Shown here: one piece after another, positions 1 to 9,036 of the stretch
Layout: the number at the start of each line of letters is the position of its first letter
How positions within the stretch are numbered: position 1 is the stretch's first letter
Assembly: GCF_038789205.1 (NCBI RefSeq)
Contig: NZ_CP128355.1
Coordinates: 372,001-436,000 of the forward strand
Direction: 5' to 3'
From: Staphylococcus hsinchuensis
GTDB taxonomy: Bacteria; Bacillota; Bacilli; Staphylococcales; Staphylococcaceae
Length of the DNA stretch: 64,000 bases
Notes under the pieces: generated by a model
Seen by the model: the letters and a program-made list of their open reading frames with translations, nothing else
Database searches by the model: none
What the model was told of the DNA's origin: nothing
Position numbers and translations under genes: made by a program

Positions 1-628
1 ACATAACTGGGCGTTTACTCTTGTTAATTAATTTAGTTGCTTTTCTAATGCTACGTGGTTTTGGAATTACACGTGCTGGTGGTGCAGTATCAACTGCTTT
101 ATTTGTTGTATCTTTTACTTTTCTTGATAATAAGTCGTTCGGTAAGATCAGTACAGATACACCTTTTTTCTCGTAAGCTGTGTGAATTGCTTCATTTACA
201 ATACCGTAAATATCTTTATCATTTTCAGAAATTTGATGGCTATAAACTGCAACGTCTTGTACCATTTTAGGAATATCAGTTTCTTGGAAAGCTTTTGTAC
301 CTAGTGCTGTACTATCAGTTTGTCCTGCTAAAATAAGTTGTGGTACATTATCTAATTTTGCGTCGTACATACCGTTTAATAAATGAACAACACCTGGTCC
401 GCCGATACTTAACGCTACTCCGATTTTACCAGTTAATTTTGTATAACTTGCTGCTGCTAAACTTGCAACTTCTTCGTGACGTACATGTACGAAGTCAAAA
501 CTATCTCTTACTGTTCTTAAACTATCGACTACCGCATCAATAGAGTCACCTGGAATACCATATAAGTGATCAATATCCCATGCTTCTAAAGCTTTAACTA
601 ATGCATAATTTGCCTTAATCTTTGCCAT
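1..628 (-). CDS. cidC: Pyruvate oxidase CidC, N-terminal part
   Basis: Thiamine-diphosphate-dependent pyruvate oxidase that converts pyruvate to acetate and CO2 at the membrane, feeding electrons to quinone. The reading frame opens at 628 with MAKIKANYALVKALEAW and runs off the left edge after about 209 codons, so only the N-terminal pyrimidine-binding domain is present. The N-terminal pattern (GIPGDSIDAV, then RHEEVASLAAA with the glutamate that activates the cofactor, then GGPGVVHLLNG) is typical of the POX/acetolactate synthase family. An AAGGGG ribosome site precedes the start. It lies 94 bases behind cidB on the same strand, the usual staphylococcal cidABC order, and is probably cotranscribed from the cidA promoter as well as from a local one. 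In S. aureus this operon is induced by CidR during overflow metabolism. Confidence 0.93.
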   Translation of the reverse strand, partial: MAKIKANYALVKALEAWDIDHLYGIPGDSIDAVVDSLRTVRDSFDFVHVRHEEVASLAAASYTKLTGKIGVALSIGGPGVVHLLNGMYDAKLDNVPQLILAGQTDSTALGTKAFQETDIPKMVQDVAVYSHQISENDKDIYGIVNEAIHTAYEKKGVSVLILPNDLLSRKVKDTTNKAVDTAPPARVIPKPRSIRKATKLINKSKRPVM

Positions 629-722
629 CGTTAAAATAGCCCCTTTCAAATTTCAATAATTTTAGTATAACATCATAATTATAAATACCATTCTATTTTG
701 AATCAAAACAACGATTTGCTTA

Positions 723-1409
723 TTAATATAAAATAAGGATAAGTATCGGTAAAAAGATTGAACTTAAGACTGCAGTGAGTATCATACCAATGGAACTATA
801 AGCACCTGATTCTAAATCAATTTCGAGTGCACGCGCTGTACCAAATGCATGTGAAGCATTGCCGTATGTTAATCCCTTGGCAATTGAAGTTTCAAAGCGT
901 CCTATCCTCAATAAATAGGAACCCGCTATGCTACCTACAAGCCCTGTCGTAATAATAAACATGACAGTCAGAGTATCCGTTCCACCTAATTGATGCGAAA
1001 CTTCAATTCCAACTGCAGCTGTAATAGAACGCGGTAACATTGTTACTATAACCTCTTTTGAATAGCCAAATAACTTCAATACTATATACACGAATAAGAA
1101 ATTCATAATTACAGCTGAACAAACGCTCGTAAATATTACCTTTGAATAAGCTAATATTTTATGACGATTTTGGTATAAAGGATATGCTAAACATACCACT
1201 GTACAGCTCAATAATTGATTAATCCATTTTCCACCGACCATATAATCGTGATAATTTTTATGGGAAAATAATAAAATCACGATGATGCCTATTGCGGAAA
1301 TAAGTGCAGGGTTGAGAAATGGACTTTTGAATTTTTCTTGTAATTTCTTGGCGACAACATACATGATAATCGTTAATAGAATCATAATTATAGATTGAAA
1401 TATTATCAT
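723..1409 (-). CDS. cidB: CidB membrane protein (LrgB family)
   Basis: A 228-residue, strongly hydrophobic protein of the LrgB/CidB family. It has about seven predicted membrane segments and the family's conserved block [18 protein letters not shown] near residues 125-142, followed by [18 protein letters not shown] near residues 180-197. CidA and CidB form a holin/antiholin-like system that affects murein hydrolase activity, lysis and acetate or pyruvate handling. The ATG directly follows the cidA stop codon with no gap, which suggests translational coupling. The length matches the family. The molecular function of CidB (pore, or small-molecule transporter) is still debated. Confidence 0.92.
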   Translation of the reverse strand: MIIFQSIIMILLTIIMYVVAKKLQEKFKSPFLNPALISAIGIIVILLFSHKNYHDYMVGGKWINQLLSCTVVCLAYPLYQNRHKILAYSKVIFTSVCSAVIMNFLFVYIVLKLFGYSKEVIVTMLPRSITAAVGIEVSHQLGGTDTLTVMFIITTGLVGSIAGSYLLRIGRFETSIAKGLTYGNASHAFGTARALEIDLESGAYSSIGMILTAVLSSIFLPILILILY

Positions 1410-1796
1410 TTAACTGTCACCATTCCCATATTTCCATTTACAAACCATCTTATCCGCAATGAAACCTGATAATAAAGCTACACAACAAGTTCCGATTAAT
1501 ATCATAGAAAAGAATAAGATGAAGTTCATATTAATTTCTGAAAATATGTCCATTACCCCTACTACCGATGGAATAAAGAAAAAAACCATCGTCGTTAAGA
1601 AGAAATTAGCACCTTCGTCAATCCATTTAGGCGGGATTACTTTTAATTGTAAAAGAACGAAAAACAAAATTAATCCTACAATACTGCCTGCAATAGGTAT
1701 ATGGAAAAACTGCTGCAAAACATTACCTACATACGTAATGCACATTATGATTGCAGCTTGTATAATGACTCTCACTGCCTTTTGAACGAGTTGCAT
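1410..1796 (-). CDS. cidA: Holin-like protein CidA
   Basis: A 128-residue holin-like membrane protein with four hydrophobic stretches and the family signature GANFFLTTMVFFFIPSVVG in its middle. The open frame reaches back to 1904, but the ATG at 1796 (MQLVQKAVRV) is preferred. An AAAGGG site lies nine bases upstream of it, and the resulting length matches known CidA proteins of about 130 residues. Upstream ATGs at 1805 and 1802 overlap the ribosome site. The stop codon abuts cidB. It is the first gene of cidABC, and a cre-like site lies about 120 bases upstream. CidA is thought to promote hydrolase release and programmed lysis, opposing LrgA. Confidence 0.92.
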   Translation of the reverse strand: MQLVQKAVRVIIQAAIIMCITYVGNVLQQFFHIPIAGSIVGLILFFVLLQLKVIPPKWIDEGANFFLTTMVFFFIPSVVGVMDIFSEINMNFILFFSMILIGTCCVALLSGFIADKMVCKWKYGNGDS

Positions 1797-1916
1797 TCGC
1801 ATCATCCCTTTTATAAGAGTTCGCATTTGCTGTTGTTTTATCACATCAACTAGTATAAAACACGAACTTTTATAATAAAAATATATATTTTCAATATAAC
1901 CCATTACTTTTATCTA

Positions 1917-1929
1917 TGAAAACGTTTCA
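1917..1929. promoter_or_regulatory. cre-like site upstream of cidA
   Basis: TGAAAACGTTTCA is a 13-base near-palindrome resembling the CcpA cre sequence but one base shorter than the usual 14. It lies 120 bases upstream of the cidA start. cidABC is known to respond to glucose in S. aureus, which fits, but the assignment here is by pattern only. Confidence 0.4.
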
Positions 1930-2037
1930 ATACATTGAAATATATTATATTTTATTATACATAGGATTTCGATCCCTCATTTATTACAACTAATCAAATA
2001 ACCGCAAAAAGTCCTTGAGTGACAAACTTAAAAATGA

Positions 2038-2260
2038 CTGGGACATAAATCCCAGAAAAATAGCACTCAGATGATTTAATTCAATTCATCTGAGTGCTTC
2101 TTTTTTATACTACACTTCGTATTGTTGGCTCGCTTTCTTAGGGGACAGCTTCAGCCCGTAGTTTTCAGCTTGTCCAGTTCCCTCAAGAGTCTCGCCAAAA
2201 CACTTCACATTTATATGTAATTTTACATTAAAATACTTTAAAAATAAGGCCCTTAGGTAT
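2038..2260 (+). repeat. IS1272-associated leader repeat, copy 1
   Basis: About 220 bases that recur in inverted orientation at 55745-55969 with only scattered differences. It contains CTGGGA/TCCCAG arms (2038-2055), a 13-bp-stem hairpin (2062-2098) and a long conserved tract with GGCTCGCTTTCTTAGGGG. Here it sits directly in front of a transposase remnant that reads in the same direction, so it is probably the left part of an IS1272-like element. Confidence 0.75.
2062..2098 (+). terminator. Hairpin in IS1272-associated repeat
   Basis: AGCACTCAGATGA pairs with TTCATCTGAGTGCT around an 11-base loop and is followed on the plus strand by a T-rich run. It looks like an intrinsic terminator and recurs in the inverted copy at 55909-55945. 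No plus-strand gene ends here, so it may instead be a former insertion target or a structural part of the repeat. Confidence 0.55.
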
Positions 2261-2301
2261 AATTTAATAACCACAAATAAACTAAATTAACTAGATGCCT
2301 T

Positions 2302-2475
2302 ATGTATAAAGAATATAAAATGACTCAACTTACACTACCAATGGAAACTTAAGTTCTTATACCCACAAATGATATGTCACGACATGTTAATGAAATCGAT
2401 GAATCCAAACTTCATCGTGGTGCTAGATCATATCATCCTAAAATGTCTAAGTATTGCCATTTTCTTCTATTAAAT
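2302..2475 (+). pseudogene. IS1272-like transposase N-terminal remnant
   Basis: Reading from 2302 gives MYKEYKMTQLTLPMET, then a TAA stop at 2350, then VLIPTNDMSRHVNEIDESKL and HRGARSYHPKM. This matches, from memory, the start of IS1272/IS1182-family transposases. Those read MYKNYNMTQLTLP, IPTNDISRYVNEI and HRGATSYHPKM. Besides the internal stop, a short in-frame stretch between the NEI and HRGA motifs is missing. Similarity fades after about 2450. The rest of the roughly 500-codon transposase is absent, so the element is dead. Confidence 0.8.
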
Positions 2476-2505
2476 ATTCTTATAGCCAACACAAAATCAC
2501 AACGG

Positions 2506-3387
2506 TTATAATCTTGCTTTTAAAAAATCAATCCATTGTCTCGTTGCGTAACTTAAATATTTATCTTTCTTCCAAATCACACCTAATTCCCAACGCATTG
2601 AGGAATTATTAATTTTAATGTTTTTAAAGTTCTGATCCAACATCGAAACAATATTTTCAGGTAAGATACTGACACCTAAATGGGCATTTAATAAATTTTC
2701 TATGAAGTTCCATTGAGATATTTTAGAAATAGTATTAGGCACAAAACCAGAATTTTTCGCTGTTTCAATAATTTTATCATTCAAATAAAAGTCTTCATTA
2801 AATAGAATAAAGTCTTCGTCCTTCAACATATGCATGTCAATTTCATCATATTTCGCTAAGTGGTGCTCTGGATTGACAATGAGTTTTAACTCTTCTTGGT
2901 AAAGAGGGATAGAATGGAAAATCGTTTGATCTACGGGCAAAGTTGTTATACCAATATCAATTTCATCATTAATTAATTGGGTTTCAATCATTTTTCCACC
3001 ATTTTCAACTAGATTGTAAGTGACGTCTGGATATTTTTGATGAAATTCACCTAGTATATGAATAAATTTGTTCATATTCATAACCGCTGATAAACCTATG
3101 CTAATATGTCCTGTTTCTAACCCAAGCAAACTATTTATTTCTTTCGGTAAATCTTTATACAAGGTTAGTATTTCCTTACATTTTTGATAAAATATTCTAC
3201 CCGCATCTGTTAAGACAAGTTGGCGTTTACTCCGATCAAATAATACAATGTCTAGCTCTTCTTCTAAATCTTTAATCGCTTTACTAATCGTCGGTTGGGC
3301 AATATATAATGATTTAGATGCATTCGTCATCCCTTTTTGGTTAACCACTTCAACAAAGTATTGCATATGTTTGATATCCATCGACAT
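2506..3387 (-). CDS. cidR: LysR-type regulator CidR
   Basis: A 293-residue LysR-type transcription factor with an N-terminal winged helix-turn-helix (roughly residues 1-60: MTNASKSLYIAQPTISKAIKDLEEEL) and a C-terminal effector domain. Its closest remembered match is CidR, the activator of cidABC and alsSD in S. aureus, which responds to acetate or overflow metabolism. Shared blocks include NASKSLYIAQPTISKAIKD, DFYLNDKIIE and a terminal WIDFLKARL. It lies directly upstream of cidABC on the same strand, as in S. aureus, but here an IS remnant widens the gap to about 700 bases. Whether this distance changes cid regulation cannot be told. Confidence 0.92.
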   Translation of the reverse strand: MSMDIKHMQYFVEVVNQKGMTNASKSLYIAQPTISKAIKDLEEELDIVLFDRSKRQLVLTDAGRIFYQKCKEILTLYKDLPKEINSLLGLETGHISIGLSAVMNMNKFIHILGEFHQKYPDVTYNLVENGGKMIETQLINDEIDIGITTLPVDQTIFHSIPLYQEELKLIVNPEHHLAKYDEIDMHMLKDEDFILFNEDFYLNDKIIETAKNSGFVPNTISKISQWNFIENLLNAHLGVSILPENIVSMLDQNFKNIKINNSSMRWELGVIWKKDKYLSYATRQWIDFLKARL

Positions 3388-3578
3388 TCTCCCTTACTTA
3401 ATCTACTCATATAACCAATAGTATACGTTAAAATGAGAAATTTTCAATATTCTTATCTATAACAAAAATAACCAAGACAACAAGGTTTAAGTCAAAACAA
3501 CTCTCAGTGCAAAATTTGACTAAACGAACCCTGTCGTCCTGGTTTTAATTCATTAGATATAAAATTTATTGTTGTAAA

Positions 3579-5042
3579 TTAAACCGGTTTACTTTGGCTT
3601 AATGGTTTTTCTTTTAAAGAAGTGTCTCTATCATCGTTTAATTTTACAATTTTAAAACCAATATAAGCGTATATAATAGAAATTATTGGTACTAAATAGT
3701 TAACAATTGCAAACGGCGCGTATTCCATTACGGATACACCTAAAGTCGATGCGATAAATACACCACATGTGTTCCAAGGTACAAACACTGAAGTTAACGT
3801 ACCACCGTCTTCTAAAGCTCGAGATAAATTTTTAGGATGTAAATTCTTTTCTTTAAAAGTACTCGCGTACATTCTTGATGGAACAATAATCGATATGTAT
3901 TGTTCTGAACAAGTAAAGTTAGTACCTATACATGACACAATTACTGAAGCAATAAGCGATCCTGTTGATTTTGCAAATTTTAAAATGACATTTATAAGTG
4001 CAGAAAGCATTCCTGAGTATTCTAATACTCCACCAAACGTCATTGCTACCAACGTTAATGAAATAGTATAGAACATTGATTCAAGCCCACCACGTGTAAA
4101 CAATTCATCAACCATTTTATTTCCTGAATCTATTTTATATCCTGTTTGAAGTGCCGTTAGAGCATCAGTTAGACTATCTCCTTGCACAAAGATTTGTGCA
4201 AAAAATCCGAGGATAATACCGACACAAATGGCTGGAATCGCAGGTACTTTAACGACTACAAGTAAAATTACGATTAACGGAATAAGTAATAACCACGGTG
4301 AAATCGTGAAATTATCTTGCATTGTAGTTAAGATACCTTCGACTTTCTTAGTATCAAAATGTTTACCACCAAATTGTAAGCCCATAAAGAAGAATGCTAC
4401 TACCGCAATAATTAATGCAGGAATCGTTGTATAGAACATGTGTTTAATATGCTCAAATAAATCAACATCTGTGAGACCTGAAGCTAAGTTTGTCGTATCT
4501 GATAATGGACTCATTTTATCTCCAAAATAAGACCCACAAATAACTGCACCTGCTACCATCCCAGGTGAAATACCCATACTTATGCCTATACCCATCGATG
4601 CTACCCCAACTGTAGCCATCGTTGACCAGCTACTACCAATCGCCAGAGCCACGATTCCACATAAGATTAAAACTACAGCTAAGAAAAATCTTGGATCAAT
4701 TAATTGCAAGCCGTAGTAAATCATTGTAGCTACGACGCCACTCCCAATCCAAGAGCCAATAATAAGACCTACTAAAATAATAATCACGATTGCTGGTAAA
4801 GCATGTCTAATCCCTTTATACATCATTTCTTCAACTTCACTAAATTCATATCCATGTAACATTGTAATTAGTATTGCTACAGCTGTACCAATCATCAATG
4901 GTATATGCGGTTCTTTCTCTAGGACTGCCACAGTAAATAACATCGTTGAAATCATTATTGTTAAAGTTACTAATGCTGAAGTAAGCCCTAAAGGCTTTTT
5001 CGTTTTATGATTTTTATCCGAATTTTCTGATTTTTTACCCAA
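3579..5042 (-). CDS. nhaC: NhaC-family Na+/H+ or malate/lactate antiporter
   Basis: A 487-residue polytopic membrane protein of the NhaC ion-transporter family. It has repeated membrane segments and the family block CGSYFGDKMSPLSDTTNLAS near residues 170-190. NhaC members exchange sodium for protons; MleN-like members exchange malate and lactate with protons and sodium, so the substrate is uncertain. The frame is open to an ATG at 5075, but a GGGAGG site lies inside that stretch and points to a TTG start at 5042, giving MGKKSENSDKN. A perfect cre-type sequence lies 43 bases upstream of this start, so catabolite control is likely. Confidence 0.85.
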   Translation of the reverse strand: MGKKSENSDKNHKTKKPLGLTSALVTLTIMISTMLFTVAVLEKEPHIPLMIGTAVAILITMLHGYEFSEVEEMMYKGIRHALPAIVIIILVGLIIGSWIGSGVVATMIYYGLQLIDPRFFLAVVLILCGIVALAIGSSWSTMATVGVASMGIGISMGISPGMVAGAVICGSYFGDKMSPLSDTTNLASGLTDVDLFEHIKHMFYTTIPALIIAVVAFFFMGLQFGGKHFDTKKVEGILTTMQDNFTISPWLLLIPLIVILLVVVKVPAIPAICVGIILGFFAQIFVQGDSLTDALTALQTGYKIDSGNKMVDELFTRGGLESMFYTISLTLVAMTFGGVLEYSGMLSALINVILKFAKSTGSLIASVIVSCIGTNFTCSEQYISIIVPSRMYASTFKEKNLHPKNLSRALEDGGTLTSVFVPWNTCGVFIASTLGVSVMEYAPFAIVNYLVPIISIIYAYIGFKIVKLNDDRDTSLKEKPLSQSKPV

Positions 5043-5084
5043 AATAAAACGCCTCCCTTTTATTACATAAATCATAACCGAATA

Positions 5085-5098
5085 TGTAAGCGTTTACA
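5085..5098. promoter_or_regulatory. cre site upstream of nhaC
   Basis: TGTAAGCGTTTACA fits the CcpA cre consensus (TGNAANCGNNNNCA) at every fixed position. It lies 43 bases upstream of the TTG start of the NhaC-family gene, suggesting glucose-dependent repression through CcpA. No binding evidence beyond sequence. Confidence 0.7.
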
Positions 5099-5256
5099 AT
5101 GGTGTATTGTTAATTTATTAATGTTTTTTACATCTTAAATAGTTATATTTCACTATGCATTCAAAAATAATCTTTATTAAAAATAAACCTAAAATCAAAA
5201 CTATATATCGCAATAGTTAGTTTGATTGATCCTACTTATCTTGTTTTTTAAAGTTA

Positions 5257-5352
5257 AAAGAGCCTGAGACATAAATAGATGTCTCAGACTCTTTGTCGAC
5301 GAGGTGGTTCTACAAAATCTCTATTAGAAAATTCGATTTCTGTCGCACCCTC
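5257..5352. repeat. Staphylococcal dispersed intergenic repeat, copy A, with terminator
   Basis: The first part (5257-5294) is a strong hairpin, GAGCCTGAGACAT pairing with ATGTCTCAGACTC, which on the minus strand is followed by a T-rich run and would end drp35 transcription. The second part has the conserved tract CTATTAGAAAATTCGATTTC seen also near 26.97, 32.87 and 61.75 kb. All four copies have the same orientation. The family resembles the dispersed repeats scattered through staphylococcal genomes. Confidence 0.75.
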
Positions 5353-5407
5353 TGAATGTGAGATACCTAACTCACATTTTAATAATTGAATTGAGCTGTC
5401 CCTTCAT

Positions 5408-6382
5408 TTAATGAAATTGATAACTATTGTGACCTTTCGCAAAGCCTTTTGCAGTAAATAACCATGAATCTCCATCATTATCCATATCATTTGAACAAAT
5501 AATAAGTTGATCTGTTCCTGGTATAAATGCCGGATGTGTCGAACGTAACATATGACCTTCATCTCGACCCGGTAACAATATTTGACCTATTGGATGACCG
5601 TATTTGTTAAATACGAGCACACGTCCTTGACCGTACATCGCAACATATAAATTATCGTCACTATCAATACAACATGAATCTGGTCCTTCGTGCCCTGTAA
5701 AGTAATATGGAATAGAGGCGCCAAATGGTTCAATTGTTACCCCATCCTCTTCTAAATCAATGCGATGTAAACGATTCGCATTCGTCTCAGTCACCCACAA
5801 CGTACGTTCATCTGTACTTAATGCAACACCATTGGCTACAGCAAGGTTTTGAATGACAGGCGAAACTGATTTGAATTCAGGATCAACATAGTAAACGCCC
5901 CCTTTAGGGTTCGTAGAGTACCCTCTAAAGTCAGTAAAGTAGAAACCACCTTTACTATCAAATACAAGGTCGTCAACGCAGTATTCTGTTTCAACATCAG
6001 AAACAATATCTTCGTGGTGTTCTCCATTCGAATCTACGGCAAAGATACCGCCCGAATCCTTGAAATCGCCTAAATAACAAACGAACAAACGCCCATCCTT
6101 GTGTATTTTAACTGCAGCTGGATTTTGCTTTTCAGAATGGAACAATTTCGTTACGCGTTTATTAGGTAACTTTACGTGGAACACACTTCCACCAAAAACT
6201 TCACAAAGTATTAAATCTCCATCTCTATTAAAGCATAAACCTTCAAGTTGTAATCCTTCGTCAGAAATTTTCAACCAGTGGTCAGCGGTAACTGTTTGAA
6301 GCTGTTGTTCGTGTGCTTGTAATGGAACAGCAGTATTGGCGTCACCTTTATATGTTAAAGCTGGAATATTTGAATGAGTCAT
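5408..6382 (-). CDS. drp35: Lactonase Drp35
   Basis: A 324-residue cytoplasmic calcium-dependent lactonase of the SMP-30/gluconolactonase beta-propeller family. It was first described in S. aureus as a protein induced by cell-wall antibiotics and detergents. Recognisable blocks are [46 protein letters not shown] and [20 protein letters not shown]. The last carries the metal-binding aspartates. The open frame extends to 6409, but the ATG at 6382 ([13 protein letters not shown]) has an AAGGGGAG site seven bases away and gives exactly the S. aureus length. It stands alone, ending at the repeat hairpin at 5257-5294. Confidence 0.92.
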   Translation of the reverse strand: MTHSNIPALTYKGDANTAVPLQAHEQQLQTVTADHWLKISDEGLQLEGLCFNRDGDLILCEVFGGSVFHVKLPNKRVTKLFHSEKQNPAAVKIHKDGRLFVCYLGDFKDSGGIFAVDSNGEHHEDIVSDVETEYCVDDLVFDSKGGFYFTDFRGYSTNPKGGVYYVDPEFKSVSPVIQNLAVANGVALSTDERTLWVTETNANRLHRIDLEEDGVTIEPFGASIPYYFTGHEGPDSCCIDSDDNLYVAMYGQGRVLVFNKYGHPIGQILLPGRDEGHMLRSTHPAFIPGTDQLIICSNDMDNDGDSWLFTAKGFAKGHNSYQFH

Positions 6383-6493
6383 AAACGATCTCCCCTTTGT
6401 TAATAACACATTGATAAAAGCAAAAGATTCTTTAAAACGTACGCTTACAAAACTATTATATGATTACTTTCTTATAAGTCAGTGTTATAGAAT

Positions 6494-7780
6494 TTATTCA
6501 TTACTTTCAGAACGTAATTGGTTAAGTATTGTTTCAGCTACTTGTGCATTTGCACGTGGTTCCTGTTGTAACATATCAGCTACCTTTACAATTTCATCAC
6601 CTTTCGCACCGACAACGATGGCAAGTGATTTATATTGCAAACGCATATGACCCTGTTGAATACCTTCAGAGACAAGTGCACGGCATGCTGAGAAGTTTTG
6701 AGCTAAACCAACTGCAGCTACAACGTGACCAAGTTCTTGAGCTGATTCGACGTTCATTAAATCGAGTGATGCTTGTGCAATTGGTAATACTTTAGTTCCA
6801 CCACCAACTGTTGCTAATGTCATTGGCACTTCGATTGTACCGACGAGTTTCTGACGCTGTTCATCGTAATGCCACGTCGCAATGCCTCTATATTGTCCAT
6901 CTTTACTTGCATAAGCATGTGCACTTGCTTCAGCGCCGCGAGTGTCATTTCCTGTTGCAAGTACGACAGCATGTATACCGTTCATAACACCTTTATTATG
7001 TGTCACTGCCCGATGAATATCCACTTGCGCTAATTTAGAAGCACGTTCCATACGATGCGCTACTTCCTTACCATCACGGCCATTTTTCGTCAATGCATCA
7101 ACATCTATTTCACCTTGTACTTTTACTACAGATGCAGTTGCATGGTTGGATAAAATACTCATTAAAATATCAACTTGCTCAAGTTCATTTTTAAGATAAG
7201 CAGTAATACCTTCTAAAATTGTATTGAGCATATTCGCACCCATCGCATCTTTCGTATCAACGTATACTTTTAATGAAAGTAACTGTTCAGCTGGGAACGT
7301 ATCTATTTCAATACGACGATAACCCCCACCTCTTTTAATGATTGAAGGGTAAACCTCATCGGCTATTTCTTTAATCTTAGGTTCTAAGCCTTGAATTGTC
7401 TTCGCTAATTGAGCTGTATCTTCCACGTCATCAAAGACGATTTGACCAATCATTAATCGTTCACTTTCAACAACTTTGAAACCACCTGTTTGATTAACAA
7501 GTTTAGCACCATAGCTTGCAGCTGCAACGACTGACGGCTCTTCTACCATCATTGGAACGACATAAGATTTTTCATCGACAACAATTTCCGGTAATAATCC
7601 AACCGGTAGTGCACCTTGACCGATGACGTTTTCAATTAAGCTATTCGCAATTTCTTCAGGAATTAAAGGATGATTAAGTAACATGTCTCTATTCTCTGAA
7701 GTTAACCATGATTTCTCTTCTAGTTCTTGTAATTTATCGGCTCTTGATTTATGACGAAACTCCTTACTTAAGCGCTCCAT
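6494..7780 (-). CDS. mvaA: HMG-CoA reductase, class II
   Basis: A 428-residue enzyme that reduces 3-hydroxy-3-methylglutaryl-CoA to mevalonate, the committing step for isoprenoids in staphylococci. Class II features are visible: the catalytic glutamate in VEEPSVVAAASYG (residue 80 or 81), the lysine block THNKGVMNGIHAVV, the aspartate block ATGNDTRGAEA, and the late histidine in GHMRLQYKSL. The length equals that of staphylococcal MvaA. Its ATG overlaps the stop codon of the upstream thiolase gene by one base (TAATG), so the two are translationally coupled. mvaS diverges just beyond the thiolase gene. Confidence 0.95.
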   Translation of the reverse strand: MERLSKEFRHKSRADKLQELEEKSWLTSENRDMLLNHPLIPEEIANSLIENVIGQGALPVGLLPEIVVDEKSYVVPMMVEEPSVVAAASYGAKLVNQTGGFKVVESERLMIGQIVFDDVEDTAQLAKTIQGLEPKIKEIADEVYPSIIKRGGGYRRIEIDTFPAEQLLSLKVYVDTKDAMGANMLNTILEGITAYLKNELEQVDILMSILSNHATASVVKVQGEIDVDALTKNGRDGKEVAHRMERASKLAQVDIHRAVTHNKGVMNGIHAVVLATGNDTRGAEASAHAYASKDGQYRGIATWHYDEQRQKLVGTIEVPMTLATVGGGTKVLPIAQASLDLMNVESAQELGHVVAAVGLAQNFSACRALVSEGIQQGHMRLQYKSLAIVVGAKGDEIVKVADMLQQEPRANAQVAETILNQLRSESNE

Positions 7781-8934
7781 TATTGATTCCCCTTACTCAC
7801 TGATAACGCAATACTCATACCGCCACCAATACAAGCAGTTGCTATACCATTTTGTTTATTTTCTTGTGATAACACGTTGACTAATGTTGTGACTAAACGT
7901 GTACCAGAAGCTCCGATTGGATGACCTAGGGCAATTGCGCCGCCATATAAGTTCAACTTATCTTCATCAAGTTTCAGATGATCTCTTACTGGAATACTTT
8001 GTGCTGCAAATGCTTCTGTCATTTCAACGACATCTATATCATCAATTGTTTGATTTGTTTTTTCTAATAATTGAGACACTGCGTGATATGGTGCGTAACC
8101 CATATACGCTGGATCATAACCAATTTCTGTATAATCGCCTACGATGCCTAATTTTTCAAAGCCATTTTCTTTCGCGTATGCCTCATCCATTAAAATCACA
8201 GTAGATGCACCATCATTGATTGGTGAAGCATTACCACCAGTTACAGTACCATCAGCTTTAAAGATTGTATCTAAAGTGCCTAATTTTTCAATGCTACTGT
8301 TACCGCGGATGCCTTCATCGCTTGTCATAAGTTCACCATCTGCATCTTCTAACGGAACAATTTCATTATCAAATTTCCCTGCTTCTACAGCTTGACTCGC
8401 TTTATGATGTGATTCATTTGCGAAAGCATCTTGTTGTTCACGCGTAATATTAAACTTTTCAGCAACCGCTTCTGCAGTATCTCCCATTGGTGATTGTGAA
8501 AATGCGTCAGTTAAACCATCATGCATAAAGCTAGGAACTGGTTTGCCATCTTCACTTAATACGAGTTTAGGTGCGTTTGTCATACTCTCAATTCCACCTA
8601 CAGCAACAACTTTTGCTTCACCAAGTTGAATAAGTTGTTTACCTAGAATGATTGACTTTAAGCCTGAACCACAAACTTCATTGATAGTCATTGCAGGTGC
8701 TGTGTTCGGTACGCCTGATTTAATACCAATTTGACGGGCTGGATTTTGGCCACTACCCGCTTGTAATACATTACCGTAGATAACTTGATCCACAAGTTCT
8801 GGTGATAATTTAACCGCTTTCATTGCAGCCTTTAAAGAATGGATACCGAGTTCCACGGCTGAGTAATTTCTTAATTTTCCTCTAAATTTCCCGATAGGGG
8901 TACGTTTTGCACTTACAATAGCTACTTTATTCAT
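7780..8934 (-). CDS. mvaC: Acetyl-CoA C-acetyltransferase (thiolase II)
   Basis: A 384-residue biosynthetic thiolase that condenses two acetyl-CoA into acetoacetyl-CoA, the substrate of HMG-CoA synthase. The acyl-accepting cysteine is Cys88 in INEVCGSGLKS. The histidine motif is GHPIGASGTR and the C-terminal catalytic cysteine is in CIGGGMSIAL. The ATG at 8934 has GGAG seven bases upstream and is preferred over a TTG at 8940 that would be only one base from the ribosome site. It is coupled to mvaA and divergent from mvaS, so the first three mevalonate-pathway steps are grouped here. The symbol mvaC follows usage for pathway-linked thiolases; atoB or phaA-type names are also used. Confidence 0.92.
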   Translation of the reverse strand: MNKVAIVSAKRTPIGKFRGKLRNYSAVELGIHSLKAAMKAVKLSPELVDQVIYGNVLQAGSGQNPARQIGIKSGVPNTAPAMTINEVCGSGLKSIILGKQLIQLGEAKVVAVGGIESMTNAPKLVLSEDGKPVPSFMHDGLTDAFSQSPMGDTAEAVAEKFNITREQQDAFANESHHKASQAVEAGKFDNEIVPLEDADGELMTSDEGIRGNSSIEKLGTLDTIFKADGTVTGGNASPINDGASTVILMDEAYAKENGFEKLGIVGDYTEIGYDPAYMGYAPYHAVSQLLEKTNQTIDDIDVVEMTEAFAAQSIPVRDHLKLDEDKLNLYGGAIALGHPIGASGTRLVTTLVNVLSQENKQNGIATACIGGGMSIALSVSKGNQ

Positions 8935-9036
8935 ATTCAAACTCCTTTTTTCTAAAAAATTAAAATATTGTATTTTATCTACACGTTTTGTTATGATTCA
9001 AATGATATTTATATACAGAAAGGTGTCGATACACTT

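Noticed and set aside
1459..1785. 108-codon plus-strand frame opposite cidA
   Set aside because: Antisense shadow of cidA; no ribosome site and the protein is not coherent.
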